DNA of 64,000 nt from Brotaphodocola catenula (lineage in GTDB: Bacteria; Bacillota; Clostridia; Lachnospirales; Lachnospiraceae). The DNA lies in NCBI GenBank assembly GCA_020686985.1, contig JAJEPU010000002.1, forward strand, positions 1-64,000, read 5' to 3'. Position 1 is the stretch's first letter, and every line of letters begins with the position of its first letter. A model generated the notes under the pieces. That model worked only from the letters and a program-made list of their open reading frames with translations. It did not search any database and had not been told where the DNA came from. Positions 51,142 to 59,767 of the stretch are shown here, piece by piece. The position numbers and the translations under genes were made by a program.

Positions 51142-52775
51142 TGAGACTGAAAAAATATTTACATCTTTTATGTTACCTGGTTCTGATTCTGGTCTGTGCC
51201 GGAGTGGTCTATCTGCTGGGAGAACTTGGCGGTAGTCACTCGGGCACGGGCAAGGAGACGGAACACTCTGCACAGACGCCGGAAGAATCGACGGGAGGCA
51301 CTGGTGCGGGCGAGACTTCACAGCCGGAGACCGATGAATCATCTGATAGATTTTCAGATGGCTCAGAGGATTCCGAGACCGAAAATGGGGAAGCCGGGCA
51401 GGAGGAATCTTACGAAGCCTGGATTTCTGATGTTTTAAAACGCAACCCGCAAAAAGGCAGTATCGGCGGGAAAAAGCGCGGGGCAGGAAAGAAGAATGAC
51501 AGGTCAGATGATTCTGAGACAAAAAACGAGAACTCTGAGGAGTATGTTCCGCCGACAATCATGATCGTCTCCGATCTCCACTATATGAGTGGGACGATGC
51601 ACGATGACGGGACGGCCTTCTGGAAGATGGTTGCAGATGACGACGGAAAGACGAGTCAGTACAGCGATTTTCTGATGGATGCACTCGCTGACACCGTTCT
51701 TGAGAAAAAGCCGTCCGCCCTTGTGTTGACCGGGGATATCACGCTCAATGGAGAGAGGGAGAATCATGAAAAGCTCGCCAAGCGCCTCCGTGCGATTCAG
51801 GATGCCGGTGTTCCGGTTGTCGTGATCCCAGGAAACCATGACATCAGCAACAAGAATTCAGCAACGTATTTTGGGAAAGAGAAAGAAGAGGCAGAATACC
51901 TGCATTCGGGGGAGGAATTCTACGAGATCTACCACGAATTTGGTTTTGATCAGTCCCCGAACCGGGACCCAAGTTCGCTGAGCTATGTCTATCCGGTTGA
52001 TGCAGGGCATTGGCTTTTGATGCTCGATTCGTGCCAGTATGAGAATGGAAATAAGGTTGGAGGTCGGATTCGGCCGGAGACGCTTACCTGGCTTGGTGTG
52101 CATCTTCGCGTCGCACAGGAGCATGGGATCGAAGTGCTTCCGATGGCACATCACAACCTGCTCTCCGAGAGCCGGATGTACACCTCCGAGTGTACGCTTG
52201 AGAACACGTATGATACCGTAAATCTGCTTGAGTCCTACCACGTTCCGCTCTATATCAGCGGTCACCTGCATGCAGAGCGAATCAAGAAGCACAAGCCGGA
52301 ACCCGGAACTTCCGCGGACGATTATGGCGTGTCGGAGATCGTGATGCCTCCGTTTTCGATTCCCGCATGCCAGTATGGAATCTTGAGCTGGGATACCGAG
52401 GGTGGCATGCATTTTGAGACAGAGAAGCTCGATGTCGAGGCATATGCAAAAAAAGTCGGAAGCACTGATGAACATCTTCTGAATTTTTCGACCTGGTCGT
52501 CGGGCTTTGTCAAGGAGATTATCAAAAATCAGGTGATGAAGACGATCACACTCGTGCCTGACGATCTGAAGGCGGAGATGGCGGGACTTTACGCCGATCT
52601 CTATTACGATTATTGTTGCGGAAACAAGATGAGCTGGGAGCCGGTGCGGGCGACAGCGGGATATAAGCTGTGGCAGAGAGTTTTGCCGGATAATGTATAT
52701 ACGAAGAGGATTGCACAGATGATCGAGGATGTGCGGGATGATCTGCACACCTGGGATTCGCCGGCATCCCAATAG
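51141..52775 (+). CDS. Membrane-anchored extracellular calcineurin-like phosphoesterase
   Basis: 544 aa. An N-terminal signal-anchor (residues 5-27) is followed by a Glu/Ser/Gly/Thr-rich linker (about 30-135) and a metallophosphoesterase domain. All metal motifs are present: SDLHY (DxH), LTGDITLNGE (GDxxxNG), PGNHD, MAHHN and SGHLHAERI. It should hydrolyse phosphoesters outside the membrane. The C-terminal part (about 430-544) is extra to the core. The start overlaps the galK stop by one base, so a link with sugar phosphate or glycan metabolism is possible but unproven. Confidence 0.9.
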   Translation: MRLKKYLHLLCYLVLILVCAGVVYLLGELGGSHSGTGKETEHSAQTPEESTGGTGAGETSQPETDESSDRFSDGSEDSETENGEAGQEESYEAWISDVLKRNPQKGSIGGKKRGAGKKNDRSDDSETKNENSEEYVPPTIMIVSDLHYMSGTMHDDGTAFWKMVADDDGKTSQYSDFLMDALADTVLEKKPSALVLTGDITLNGERENHEKLAKRLRAIQDAGVPVVVIPGNHDISNKNSATYFGKEKEEAEYLHSGEEFYEIYHEFGFDQSPNRDPSSLSYVYPVDAGHWLLMLDSCQYENGNKVGGRIRPETLTWLGVHLRVAQEHGIEVLPMAHHNLLSESRMYTSECTLENTYDTVNLLESYHVPLYISGHLHAERIKKHKPEPGTSADDYGVSEIVMPPFSIPACQYGILSWDTEGGMHFETEKLDVEAYAKKVGSTDEHLLNFSTWSSGFVKEIIKNQVMKTITLVPDDLKAEMAGLYADLYYDYCCGNKMSWEPVRATAGYKLWQRVLPDNVYTKRIAQMIEDVRDDLHTWDSPASQ

Positions 52776-52807
52776 AATTTTATTACGATTTCGTAGGGTT
52801 CATCAGA

Positions 52808-52848
52808 ATTCCTACTGGATTTTTTCAAATACGAATCCAGCAGGAATC
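52808..52848. other. Stem-loop after the metallophosphatase gene
   Basis: AATTCCTACTGGATT pairs with AATCCAGCAGGAATC with one mismatch; the loop holds TTTTT. No T-tract follows, so it may be a processing or stability element rather than a standard terminator. Confidence 0.5.
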
Positions 52849-52875
52849 CTGTACCCTGCCCAATCAGAAGAATGT

Positions 52876-52904
52876 TTGCTATTTTTATACAAATGCGATA
52901 TAGT
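52876..52904 (+). promoter_or_regulatory. Promoter of the yitT-like gene
   Basis: TTGCTA (52876-52881) and TATAGT (52899-52904) are 17 bases apart. Confidence 0.6.
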
Positions 52905-53026
52905 GAGCACGGAACGAAGAAATAATATGGGTAGCAAAGGCGCTACAAAAATTCACAGACAGAATGAGATAGGATATAAAGAAATCGTTTTGTATGTGTT
53001 TTTTTTGCACCCTTCAAGGAGAAATT

Positions 53027-53905
53027 ATGGCAACGCAGGGTATTAAAAACATCAAAAATCCATTTTTAAAAGTGCTCGTGGAATATGGAATGATCACGGT
53101 CAGCATCTGGATCATGGTAGTCGGAATCTATTTCTTCAAGTTTCCGAACAACTTTGCATTCGGCGGTGTGACCGGATTTTCCTCAATCGTCGGAAATGTG
53201 ACACCGATCAGTGCGAGTGATTTTACGTTTGTGGCAAACACGGCTCTGCTTGTTCTGGGATTTATTTTTCTCGGAACCGATGTCGGAATCAAGACGGTCT
53301 ACTCGAGTATGCTGATGTCATTCAGTCTTTCGGCGCTGGAGCGAATCTGTCCGCTCTCGGCGCCGTTGACCGACCAGCCGATGCTCGAGCTTGTCTTTGC
53401 GATCTTTCTTCCGGCGGTCGGCTCTGCGATCCTCTTTAACATCGGGGCATCGAGCGGAGGAACGGACATCATTGCAATGATTTTGAAGGCACACTCGAGC
53501 CTGAACATCGGCACAGCACTTCTGTGCGTCGATGTGGCTTCGGTGCTGATGTCGTTTTTCGTCTTTGGACCGACGACGGGACTTTATTCCTCTCTCGGAC
53601 TGATGGCAAAATCACTTGTGATCGATGAGGTAATTGAGAACATCAACCTCTGTAAATGTTTTACGATCATCTGCGATGATCCGGACCCGATCTGCGAGTA
53701 CATCATCCACGATTTGAACCGCAGTGCGACGACGTACAAGGCGCAGGGAGCATTTACACATCACAATAAGACCGTGATTCTGACGACAGTCAAGCGCGGA
53801 CAGGCCGTCTGGCTTCGCAATTACATTCGAAAGAAAGAGCCGGATGCATTTATTCTGATCTCAAATTCAAGTGAGATCATCGGAAAGGGATTTCTTCAGA
53901 GCTGA
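53027..53905 (+). CDS. YitT-family membrane protein (DUF161/DUF2179)
   Basis: 292 aa. Five or six N-terminal membrane helices (GGVTGFSSIVGN, NTALLVLGFIFLGTDVGIKTVYSS, GASSGGTDIIAMIL) are followed by a cytosolic DUF2179 domain (about 210-292). YitT proteins are common in Firmicutes and their transported substrate is unknown. ATG 53027 has AAGGAG upstream. The next gene, a permease, starts 88 bases downstream on the same strand. Confidence 0.93.
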   Translation: MATQGIKNIKNPFLKVLVEYGMITVSIWIMVVGIYFFKFPNNFAFGGVTGFSSIVGNVTPISASDFTFVANTALLVLGFIFLGTDVGIKTVYSSMLMSFSLSALERICPLSAPLTDQPMLELVFAIFLPAVGSAILFNIGASSGGTDIIAMILKAHSSLNIGTALLCVDVASVLMSFFVFGPTTGLYSSLGLMAKSLVIDEVIENINLCKCFTIICDDPDPICEYIIHDLNRSATTYKAQGAFTHHNKTVILTTVKRGQAVWLRNYIRKKEPDAFILISNSSEIIGKGFLQS

Positions 53906-53993
53906 TCAGGCATTCCTGTACACGCCTCCTTATTCTTCTGCATATAGTGAAGGTATCAAGATCGGACTTTATCTACGTGACTGGGAGGGCTCT

Positions 53994-54806
53994 ATGGATC
54001 AGTTTCAGGAAGAATATATCAGACAGGAACAACTACACAGAAGAAGGGTGAAAGCGGTACGGCGGATGTTGCTCGTTCTGCTCCTCGCTCTTTGGGAACT
54101 CTGCACGAGACTGAATATCATCGATGGATTTATTTTCAGCTCTCCGTCCAGAGTTCTTTTTTGTCTCGCCGGAATGATCCGGGACGGAAGCATCTGGGAG
54201 CATCTGGGAATTACGCTGTTTGAGACGATTATGAGTTTTTTGCTTGTGACGGGAATCGGAATTTTTATGGCGGTGATTCTTTGGTCAAGCCGGACGCTGG
54301 CGGAGATTTTAGAACCTTATCTTGTGATGCTCAACAGCCTGCCAAAGTCTGCACTGGCTCCGATGCTGATCGTGTGGTTCGGAAGCCATGTCCACACGAT
54401 TGTCGTCGCAGCGATCTCTGTCGCTGTTTTTGGCTCGATTATGACGCTTCACGCAGGATTTCAGGAGACGGACCCGGATAAGATTCGCCTGATTCGCTCG
54501 CTAGGCGGGGGAAAGAAGGAGGTACTCACAAAAGTTCTGCTTCCGGGAGCAATTCCGCTGATTGTCAGCAATATGAAGGTCAATGTCGGGCTCTGTCTCG
54601 TCGGTGTGATCATCGGAGAGTTCCTCTCGGCAAGGCGGGGACTCGGCTATCTGATTATTTACAGCAGTCAGACGTTTCAGCTTGACATTCTGATGATGAG
54701 TATTCTGATCCTCTGTGTGCTCTGTGCCCTGCTCTACACGGGAATTTCCTTCTTAAAACATCTCGCAGAGTTCGACAGAAATACTGAAAAAGAAAACTTG
54801 TTATAA
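53994..54806 (+). CDS. NitT/TauT/SsuC-type ABC transporter permease (orphan)
   Basis: 270 aa. Six helices with the binding-protein-dependent permease loop at about residues 160-200 (LHAGFQETDPDKIRLIRSLGGGKKEVLTKVLLPGAIPLI, the EAA-type motif), and PYLVMLNSLPKSALAPMLIVWFG, as in SsuC/TauC. It normally works with an ATPase and a solute-binding protein, but neither is found on either side. ATG 53994 has GGGAGGG upstream. The transported compound (aliphatic sulfonate, thiamine precursor or other) cannot be predicted. Confidence 0.9.
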   Translation: MDQFQEEYIRQEQLHRRRVKAVRRMLLVLLLALWELCTRLNIIDGFIFSSPSRVLFCLAGMIRDGSIWEHLGITLFETIMSFLLVTGIGIFMAVILWSSRTLAEILEPYLVMLNSLPKSALAPMLIVWFGSHVHTIVVAAISVAVFGSIMTLHAGFQETDPDKIRLIRSLGGGKKEVLTKVLLPGAIPLIVSNMKVNVGLCLVGVIIGEFLSARRGLGYLIIYSSQTFQLDILMMSILILCVLCALLYTGISFLKHLAEFDRNTEKENLL

Positions 54807-54842
54807 GAAAATCGATTGTGCGTATGAATGATTTTGGGCGCG

Positions 54843-54899
54843 TTTGTCGAATTCTGCGCTGAAAAGAAATTGCGTTGAGACAAAGGCAGAGGCTATAAT
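54843..54899 (+). promoter_or_regulatory. spo0A promoter region with a 0A box
   Basis: TTTGTCGAA at 54843-54851 is an exact match to the Spo0A-binding consensus TTTGTCRAA. A TATAAT box at 54894-54899 has TTGCGT 18 bases upstream. The placement suggests that Spo0A controls its own gene. Confidence 0.7.
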
Positions 54900-54948
54900 A
54901 CATTTTATTACAGGATGATTACAGGAAAAGGAAGAGGAGGAATGAAAA

Positions 54949-55755
54949 ATGACAGATTTTCGCGTGGTAATTGCAGAAGATAATCCGCAGATGATGGCAT
55001 TGATTCAGCAGATGCTGGAGGACGAAAAGGGATTTTGCGTAGTTGGAAAAGCAGAAAATGGAGAAGATGCATGTGAGATGATTCGGAAAACCGACCCTGA
55101 CCTGGTGCTGTTAGATGTAATCATGCCAAAACTGGATGGAATTTCCGTGATGGAAAAAATCAGGAAAGAGCGGGCGGGAAAACAGCTTCCGGCCTTTATC
55201 ATGGTGACCGCAGCAGGAAGTGAGCGCGTTGCACAGGAGGCATTTCAGCTCGGTGCAAGTTATTATATTATGAAACCGTTTGAGCGAACCATTCTGATGG
55301 ATAAGATCAAGCGGGTATGTCGAAGTGTTATTGCCGTCGAGCCGCAGCAGGAACAGAAACGCGTTGTCCCATATTCCGATCCGGGCGAGTACATCAAGCA
55401 GAATCTGGAAAATGATGTGACACAGCTTCTTCATGAGATCGGAATTCCGGCGCACATCAAGGGATACCAGTATTTGAGAGATGCAATCTCGATCTCTGTC
55501 GAGGAGAAGGATATGCTTGTCTCTGTGACGAAGGTCCTGTATCCGACGATCGCAAAGCGTCACAATACGACCTCAAGTCGTGTCGAGCGGGCAATCCGCC
55601 ATGCGATAGAGGTTGCCTGGAGTCGCGGAAGACTTGATACTTTGCACAAATTGTTCGGATATACGGTCAGCACAGGAAAGGGAAAACCGACAAATTCGGA
55701 GTTTATCGCTCTGGTTTCCGACAAAATCCGTTTAGACTACAAGAGACTGGCATAA
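54949..55755 (+). CDS. spo0A: Sporulation master regulator Spo0A
   Basis: 268 aa. The receiver domain (1-125) has D11 and phospho-acceptor D56 (LVLLDVIMP) and K in YYIMKPF. The C-terminal effector domain (about 150-268) contains the strongly conserved Spo0A segments [24 protein letters not shown] and [24 protein letters not shown]. Phosphorylated Spo0A switches cells into sporulation. In Clostridia it is usually beside spoIVB and recN; here it lies after the orphan permease and before glgA. A 0A box lies about 100 bases upstream. Confidence 0.98.
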   Translation: MTDFRVVIAEDNPQMMALIQQMLEDEKGFCVVGKAENGEDACEMIRKTDPDLVLLDVIMPKLDGISVMEKIRKERAGKQLPAFIMVTAAGSERVAQEAFQLGASYYIMKPFERTILMDKIKRVCRSVIAVEPQQEQKRVVPYSDPGEYIKQNLENDVTQLLHEIGIPAHIKGYQYLRDAISISVEEKDMLVSVTKVLYPTIAKRHNTTSSRVERAIRHAIEVAWSRGRLDTLHKLFGYTVSTGKGKPTNSEFIALVSDKIRLDYKRLA

Positions 55756-55791
55756 ATTTGGAATGTTTAGAAAAATAAAGCAAGATTTTAC

Positions 55792-55820
55792 TTTCTAAAT
55801 TGCCACAAATATTGTATACT
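55792..55820 (+). promoter_or_regulatory. Promoter of glgA
   Basis: TTTCTA (55792-55797) and TATACT (55815-55820) are 17 bases apart. The leader to the start codon is about 170 bases long. Confidence 0.5.
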
Positions 55821-55826
55821 TGAAGA

Positions 55827-55990
55827 TACGAGGTTACCGTTTCACGCGTCGGAGATTGCAGTTCAAATTGCAGTTCAGATAAGTTTTCGATGGGATCTGA
55901 GTGCGTGAGAAACGCGAGGCATCTGTGACGGAGCGTGGACGGTAGCGAGATGAGAATCCGCGAGGGGAGCGGGTACGGTAGAGGAGGGGG
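55827..55990 (+). other. Structured leader of glgA (possible riboregulator)
   Basis: GTTTCACGC (55839-55847) can pair with GCGTGAGAAAC (55903-55913). TACCGT (55835-55840) can pair with either of two ACGGTA copies (55939-55944 and 55975-55980); the second lies directly before the GAGGAGGGG ribosome-binding site. ATTGCAGTTCA also occurs twice (about 55855 and 55867). It is more GC-rich than other gaps. No known riboswitch class is recognised. Confidence 0.4.
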
Positions 55991-55995
55991 ATTCG

Positions 55996-57441
55996 ATGAA
56001 AAATATTTTATTTGTGGCATCGGAAGCAGTTCCATTTATTAAGACGGGAGGTCTGGCGGACGTTGTCGGTTCACTTCCAAAGTGTTTTGACAAGCAGTAC
56101 TACGATGTGAGGGTGATGATTCCGAAGTACCTGTGTATCCCGGAAAAATGGCGCAACAACATGACCTATGTCAATCATTTTTATATGGATTATCTCGGTC
56201 AGAGCCGTTATGTCGGAATTTTGCAGTATGTGTATGATGGAATTACTTATTATTTTATCGACAATGAATCTTATTTCGGTGGTCCGAAGCCTTATGGAGA
56301 CTGGCTTTACGATGATGAGAAGTTCTGCTTCTTCTGTAATGCAGCACTCTCAGCACTGCCGGTGATCGGATTCAAACCGGATGTGGTTCACTGCCACGAC
56401 TGGCAGACCGGTCTGATTCCGGTTTACTTAAAGGATCGTTTCCGTGGAGGCGAGTTCTTCCAGAATATCAAGTCTGTGATCACGATTCACAACCTGAAGT
56501 TCCAGGGCGTTTGGGATGTGAAGACAATTCAGAGATTTTCGATGCTTCCGGATTATTACTTCACGCCGGATAAGCTCGAAGCATACAAGGATGGAAACCT
56601 CTTAAAGGGTGGAATCGTGTTTGCTGATGCGATCACAACTGTAAGCCCGACGTATGCGGAGGAGATCAAGATGCCGTTCTACGGTGAGGGTCTTGACGGT
56701 CTGATGCGTGCGCGTGCGAATGATCTGCGAGGAATCTTAAACGGCATCGATTACGATGAGTTCAATCCGGAGACCGATTCCCTGATCGCACAGAGCTACA
56801 ATGCAAAGAATTTCCGCAAGGAGAAGGTAAAGAATAAGCGCGCTCTTCAGGAACAGCTTGGACTTCCGGTTGATGAGAAGAAGTTTACGGTCGGTATCGT
56901 TTCCCGTTTGACCGATCAGAAGGGTCTTGATTTGATCCAGTGTGTGATGGATGAGCTGTGCAGTGATGATATGCAGTTGATCGTTCTCGGAACCGGAGAT
57001 GAGCAGTATGAGAATATGTTCCGTCACTATGACTGGAAGTACCATGATCGCGTTTCTGCTCAGATTTATTACTCCAATGAGCTGTCCCACAAGATCTATG
57101 CAGGCTGTGATGCATTTCTGATGCCGTCTCTGTTTGAGCCGTGCGGATTGAGCCAGCTGATGGCCCTGCGCTATGGTACCGTTCCGATCGTTCGTGAGAC
57201 CGGTGGACTCAAGGATACCGTAGAGCCGTACAATGAGTATGAGAGCAGAGGAACCGGTTTCTCCTTCTCAAACTACAATGCGCATGAGATGCTTGACACC
57301 GTTCGCTATGCAAAGCATATCTATTACGACAAGAAGAGAGAGTGGAACAAGATCATTGACCGTGCAATGAACGCAGACTTCTCCTGGCATGCTTCCGCAA
57401 TGAAGTATCAGGAGCTGTATGACTGGCTGATCGGATATTAA
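55996..57441 (+). CDS. glgA: Glycogen synthase (GT5)
   Basis: 481 aa, a GT-B glycosyltransferase adding glucose from ADP-glucose to glycogen. The N-terminal FVASEAVPFIKTGGLADVVGSLPK contains the KTGGL ADP-glucose motif (near residue 15). DVVHCHDWQTG near 130, IHNLKFQG near 160, GIVSRLTDQKGLD near 298 and the C-terminal PSLFEPCGLSQLMALRYGT with the catalytic-type Glu near 375 complete the picture. Length fits bacterial GlgA. Other glg genes are not adjacent. Confidence 0.97.
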   Translation: MKNILFVASEAVPFIKTGGLADVVGSLPKCFDKQYYDVRVMIPKYLCIPEKWRNNMTYVNHFYMDYLGQSRYVGILQYVYDGITYYFIDNESYFGGPKPYGDWLYDDEKFCFFCNAALSALPVIGFKPDVVHCHDWQTGLIPVYLKDRFRGGEFFQNIKSVITIHNLKFQGVWDVKTIQRFSMLPDYYFTPDKLEAYKDGNLLKGGIVFADAITTVSPTYAEEIKMPFYGEGLDGLMRARANDLRGILNGIDYDEFNPETDSLIAQSYNAKNFRKEKVKNKRALQEQLGLPVDEKKFTVGIVSRLTDQKGLDLIQCVMDELCSDDMQLIVLGTGDEQYENMFRHYDWKYHDRVSAQIYYSNELSHKIYAGCDAFLMPSLFEPCGLSQLMALRYGTVPIVRETGGLKDTVEPYNEYESRGTGFSFSNYNAHEMLDTVRYAKHIYYDKKREWNKIIDRAMNADFSWHASAMKYQELYDWLIGY

Positions 57442-57495
57442 AGATTCGCGGTCATCTGATGTGAGATGAAATTTCTGGTGTAAGATGGAAATAAG

Positions 57496-58089
57496 GTGAG
57501 GAATTTGATCGGAAAACAGAATCTGCTGACTGCCGAGGAACGGCGTCAGCTGAAAGAATGGCTGGAAGATACCGGCTGGACCGCTCTCGGGCGGTATGCG
57601 GGGGATGAGGAATATTTGAGCTATGTGATGGACATTCTGGAGCATCCGGTGTTTCAGTCGATGGAACGTTACATTCAGCATGGTCAGACGACGTGCCGGG
57701 ATCACTGCATCCGGGTATCGTATCTGACTTACCGCATATGCAGGCGGATGGGATGGAACAGCCGGGAGTCGGCGAGAGCCGGTCTCCTTCACGATCTGTT
57801 TCTCTATGACTGGCATACTCACGGAAAGATGACCGGAGAGCGCTTTCACGGTTTCACCCATCCGAGAACTGCGATGAACAATGCAGAAAAATATTTTGAA
57901 GTGACGGAGAATCAGAAAAATATGATTCTCCGCCATATGTGGCCGTTGACACCGATTCCTCCGGCGACAAAGGAAGGCATGGCACTCTGCCTTGCAGATA
58001 AGGCGTGCAGTCTGGCGGAAGTCGGAGATGGGATCAGAGAGAACCAGTGGGTTTGTCGGCTGGCTCACGTTTTGCATGGAGCAGGTTAA
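57496..58089 (+). CDS. HD-domain hydrolase
   Basis: 197 aa. The HD fold is shown by RDHCIRVSYLTYRICRRMG, LLHDLFLYDW (HD pair near residue 99), HGFTHPRTAMNNAEKYF and ILRHMWPLTPIPP, with a late ADKACS. This matches small HD proteins found widely in Firmicutes with unproven substrates. The start may be GTG 57496 or TTG 57505; AAGGTGAGG overlaps this area. It follows glgA by 54 bases and precedes the DUF212 gene. Confidence 0.85.
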   Translation: MRNLIGKQNLLTAEERRQLKEWLEDTGWTALGRYAGDEEYLSYVMDILEHPVFQSMERYIQHGQTTCRDHCIRVSYLTYRICRRMGWNSRESARAGLLHDLFLYDWHTHGKMTGERFHGFTHPRTAMNNAEKYFEVTENQKNMILRHMWPLTPIPPATKEGMALCLADKACSLAEVGDGIRENQWVCRLAHVLHGAG

Positions 58090-58139
58090 AAATAAAAAGA
58101 AAACGAACGATAACGACGTCCGGATGGGAGTGAGAAAAC

Positions 58140-58598
58140 ATGACATTCTGGGAAAGTTTGTGCAGCAATGAGGTACTCGTCAGTGCGTTGACAGGCTGGG
58201 TAGTCGCGCAGGTGCTTAAGACGATCATTGATTTTTCGATAAACAAGAGTTTTACACCGGAGAGACTTGTGGGATCAGGCGGAATGCCGAGCTCCCATTC
58301 CGCAACAGTTTGTGGTCTGACAACGTCAGCGGGACTGTGCTACGGGGTGAGCTCGTTTGAGTTTGCGATCTCCTTTGTATTGTCGGCGGTTGTGATGTAC
58401 GATGCAATCGGGGTTCGGCAGGAGACCGGAAAGCAGGCGAAACTTTTGAATCTGATCATGGAGCAGGATTTCTTTAAGCTCGACAATGAGCACATTCAAA
58501 AACGGCTCAAGGAGTTTGTCGGACATACCCCGCTTCAGGTTCTCGCAGGCGCAGTGCTTGGGATTTTGCTGGCACTCTGGATTCATTCGCTGTATTAA
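58140..58598 (+). CDS. Divergent PAP2-family membrane protein (DUF212)
   Basis: A 152-aa membrane protein. GSGGMPSSHSATVCGLTTSAGL (near residues 44-60), AVVMYDAIGVRQETGKQA and GHTPLQVLAGAVLGI are the DUF212 (YuiD-like) motifs, related to PAP2 phosphatases but lacking the full catalytic set. Four helices are likely. A function in lipid or undecaprenyl phosphate turnover is only a guess. ATG 58140 has GGGAGTGAG upstream. A strong terminator follows. Confidence 0.93.
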   Translation: MTFWESLCSNEVLVSALTGWVVAQVLKTIIDFSINKSFTPERLVGSGGMPSSHSATVCGLTTSAGLCYGVSSFEFAISFVLSAVVMYDAIGVRQETGKQAKLLNLIMEQDFFKLDNEHIQKRLKEFVGHTPLQVLAGAVLGILLALWIHSLY

Positions 58599-58655
58599 AA
58601 AAAGGGGCTGGTCCCCGGCAAGAGATGTGAGTTTGCCGGAGATCAGCCCTTTTTT
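58597..58655 (+). terminator. Strong terminator after the DUF212 gene
   Basis: GGGGCTGGTC and CCGGCAA pair with TTGCCGG and GATCAGCCC, flanked by A7 on the left and T6 on the right, so it can serve both strands (coaX converges here). Confidence 0.94.
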
Positions 58656-58657
58656 GA

Positions 58658-58684
58658 TTTCATAGGAAAGTGCATCCTATGAAA
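58658..58684. repeat. Terminator-adjacent palindrome, copy D (best preserved)
   Basis: TTTCATAGGA and TCCTATGAAA are perfect 10-bp arms around AAGTGCA. It follows the terminator directly, as do the other copies. Confidence 0.65.
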
Positions 58685-58700
58685 CAAAAAACGCTCTTTT

Positions 58701-59483
58701 TTATGCGTTCTCTTTTGCTGTGTTGTTCTTCTCATAGAGAATCAAAAGTCCCTTTAAGAGAAGAGCATCGTCATAGATGATCTTGTGACGGCAAAGCGGA
58801 ACAACGAAGCGGGAGAGACCGCCGGTCGCAACGACGGATGGGGTGGTTCCGAGTTCCTCCTCCATGCGGTCGAGGATTCCGTCGATCATTCCGGCATTGC
58901 CGTACATGATTCCGCTTCTCATGCAGTCAATCGTGTTCTTGCCGATGACACTCTTTGGGATGTCAAGGCTGATCGACGGGAGCTGTGCAGTCTTACTGCT
59001 CAGAGAGTCGAGGGAGACGCGAAGACCCGGAAGAATCACACCGCCGATGTAGTTGCCGGAGTGGTCGACAACGGAGAGTGTCGTCGCTGTTCCCATGTCG
59101 ATGACGATGATCGGGCATGGATAGTCGTGGATGGCGGCAACTGCGTCGACGATCATATCACTGCCGACGGTTTTCGGGTTGTCCATCAGGATGTTCATTC
59201 CGGTCTTGATGCCTGCACCGACGAGCATCGGGTGATAGCCGAGGATCTTCTTCACAGCGGAGGAGATTATGGCGTTCAGAGGAGGGACAACGGAGGAGAG
59301 GATCGCTCCCTCGATCTGTGACGGCTCGATGTGATGGATCTCGAGAATATTTTTGATGTTGATCGCATACTCGGTACCAGTTTTATCGTGGCTTGTCGTC
59401 ACGCGCTCCACAAAGTAAGTCTGTTTATCATCGATACAGCCGATGACAATGTTTGTATTACCCATATCGATTGCCAATATCAT
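58701..59483 (-). CDS. coaX: Type III pantothenate kinase
   Basis: 260 aa, an ASKHA-fold kinase catalysing the first step of CoA synthesis. DMGNTNIVIG (residues 5-14) is the phosphate-1 motif, GSDMIVDAVAA near 107 and IDMGTATTLSVVD near 127 are phosphate-2 and substrate motifs, and GGVILPGL follows. It lies divergently from coaBC, so two CoA pathway genes share one intergenic region. Feedback-resistant type III enzymes usually need a monovalent cation (general knowledge). Confidence 0.96.
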   Translation of the reverse strand: MILAIDMGNTNIVIGCIDDKQTYFVERVTTSHDKTGTEYAINIKNILEIHHIEPSQIEGAILSSVVPPLNAIISSAVKKILGYHPMLVGAGIKTGMNILMDNPKTVGSDMIVDAVAAIHDYPCPIIVIDMGTATTLSVVDHSGNYIGGVILPGLRVSLDSLSSKTAQLPSISLDIPKSVIGKNTIDCMRSGIMYGNAGMIDGILDRMEEELGTTPSVVATGGLSRFVVPLCRHKIIYDDALLLKGLLILYEKNNTAKENA

Positions 59484-59767
59484 ATAAAAACTCCTTTAAA
59501 AATAATTTGAGGTATTTTCAGTTCAGAAAATGCCTACCCATATATAGTAACAGATTAGCACATAATGGAAAGAAACTCAAATGGAATCCCTTTCAATGAA
59601 GAAAAAAATATGGTACAATGAAGTGCAAATTGATGCAAACTCGAGAGCTCGAACGTATTTTGTTTTATGAAAAAACATCAGAAAATACCAAGTGAATTTT
59701 TATTTGAGAATGTTTCATAAATATAAAATTCTATAAAATGCCGGGAGAGTCGGCAGGGAGGAAAATC

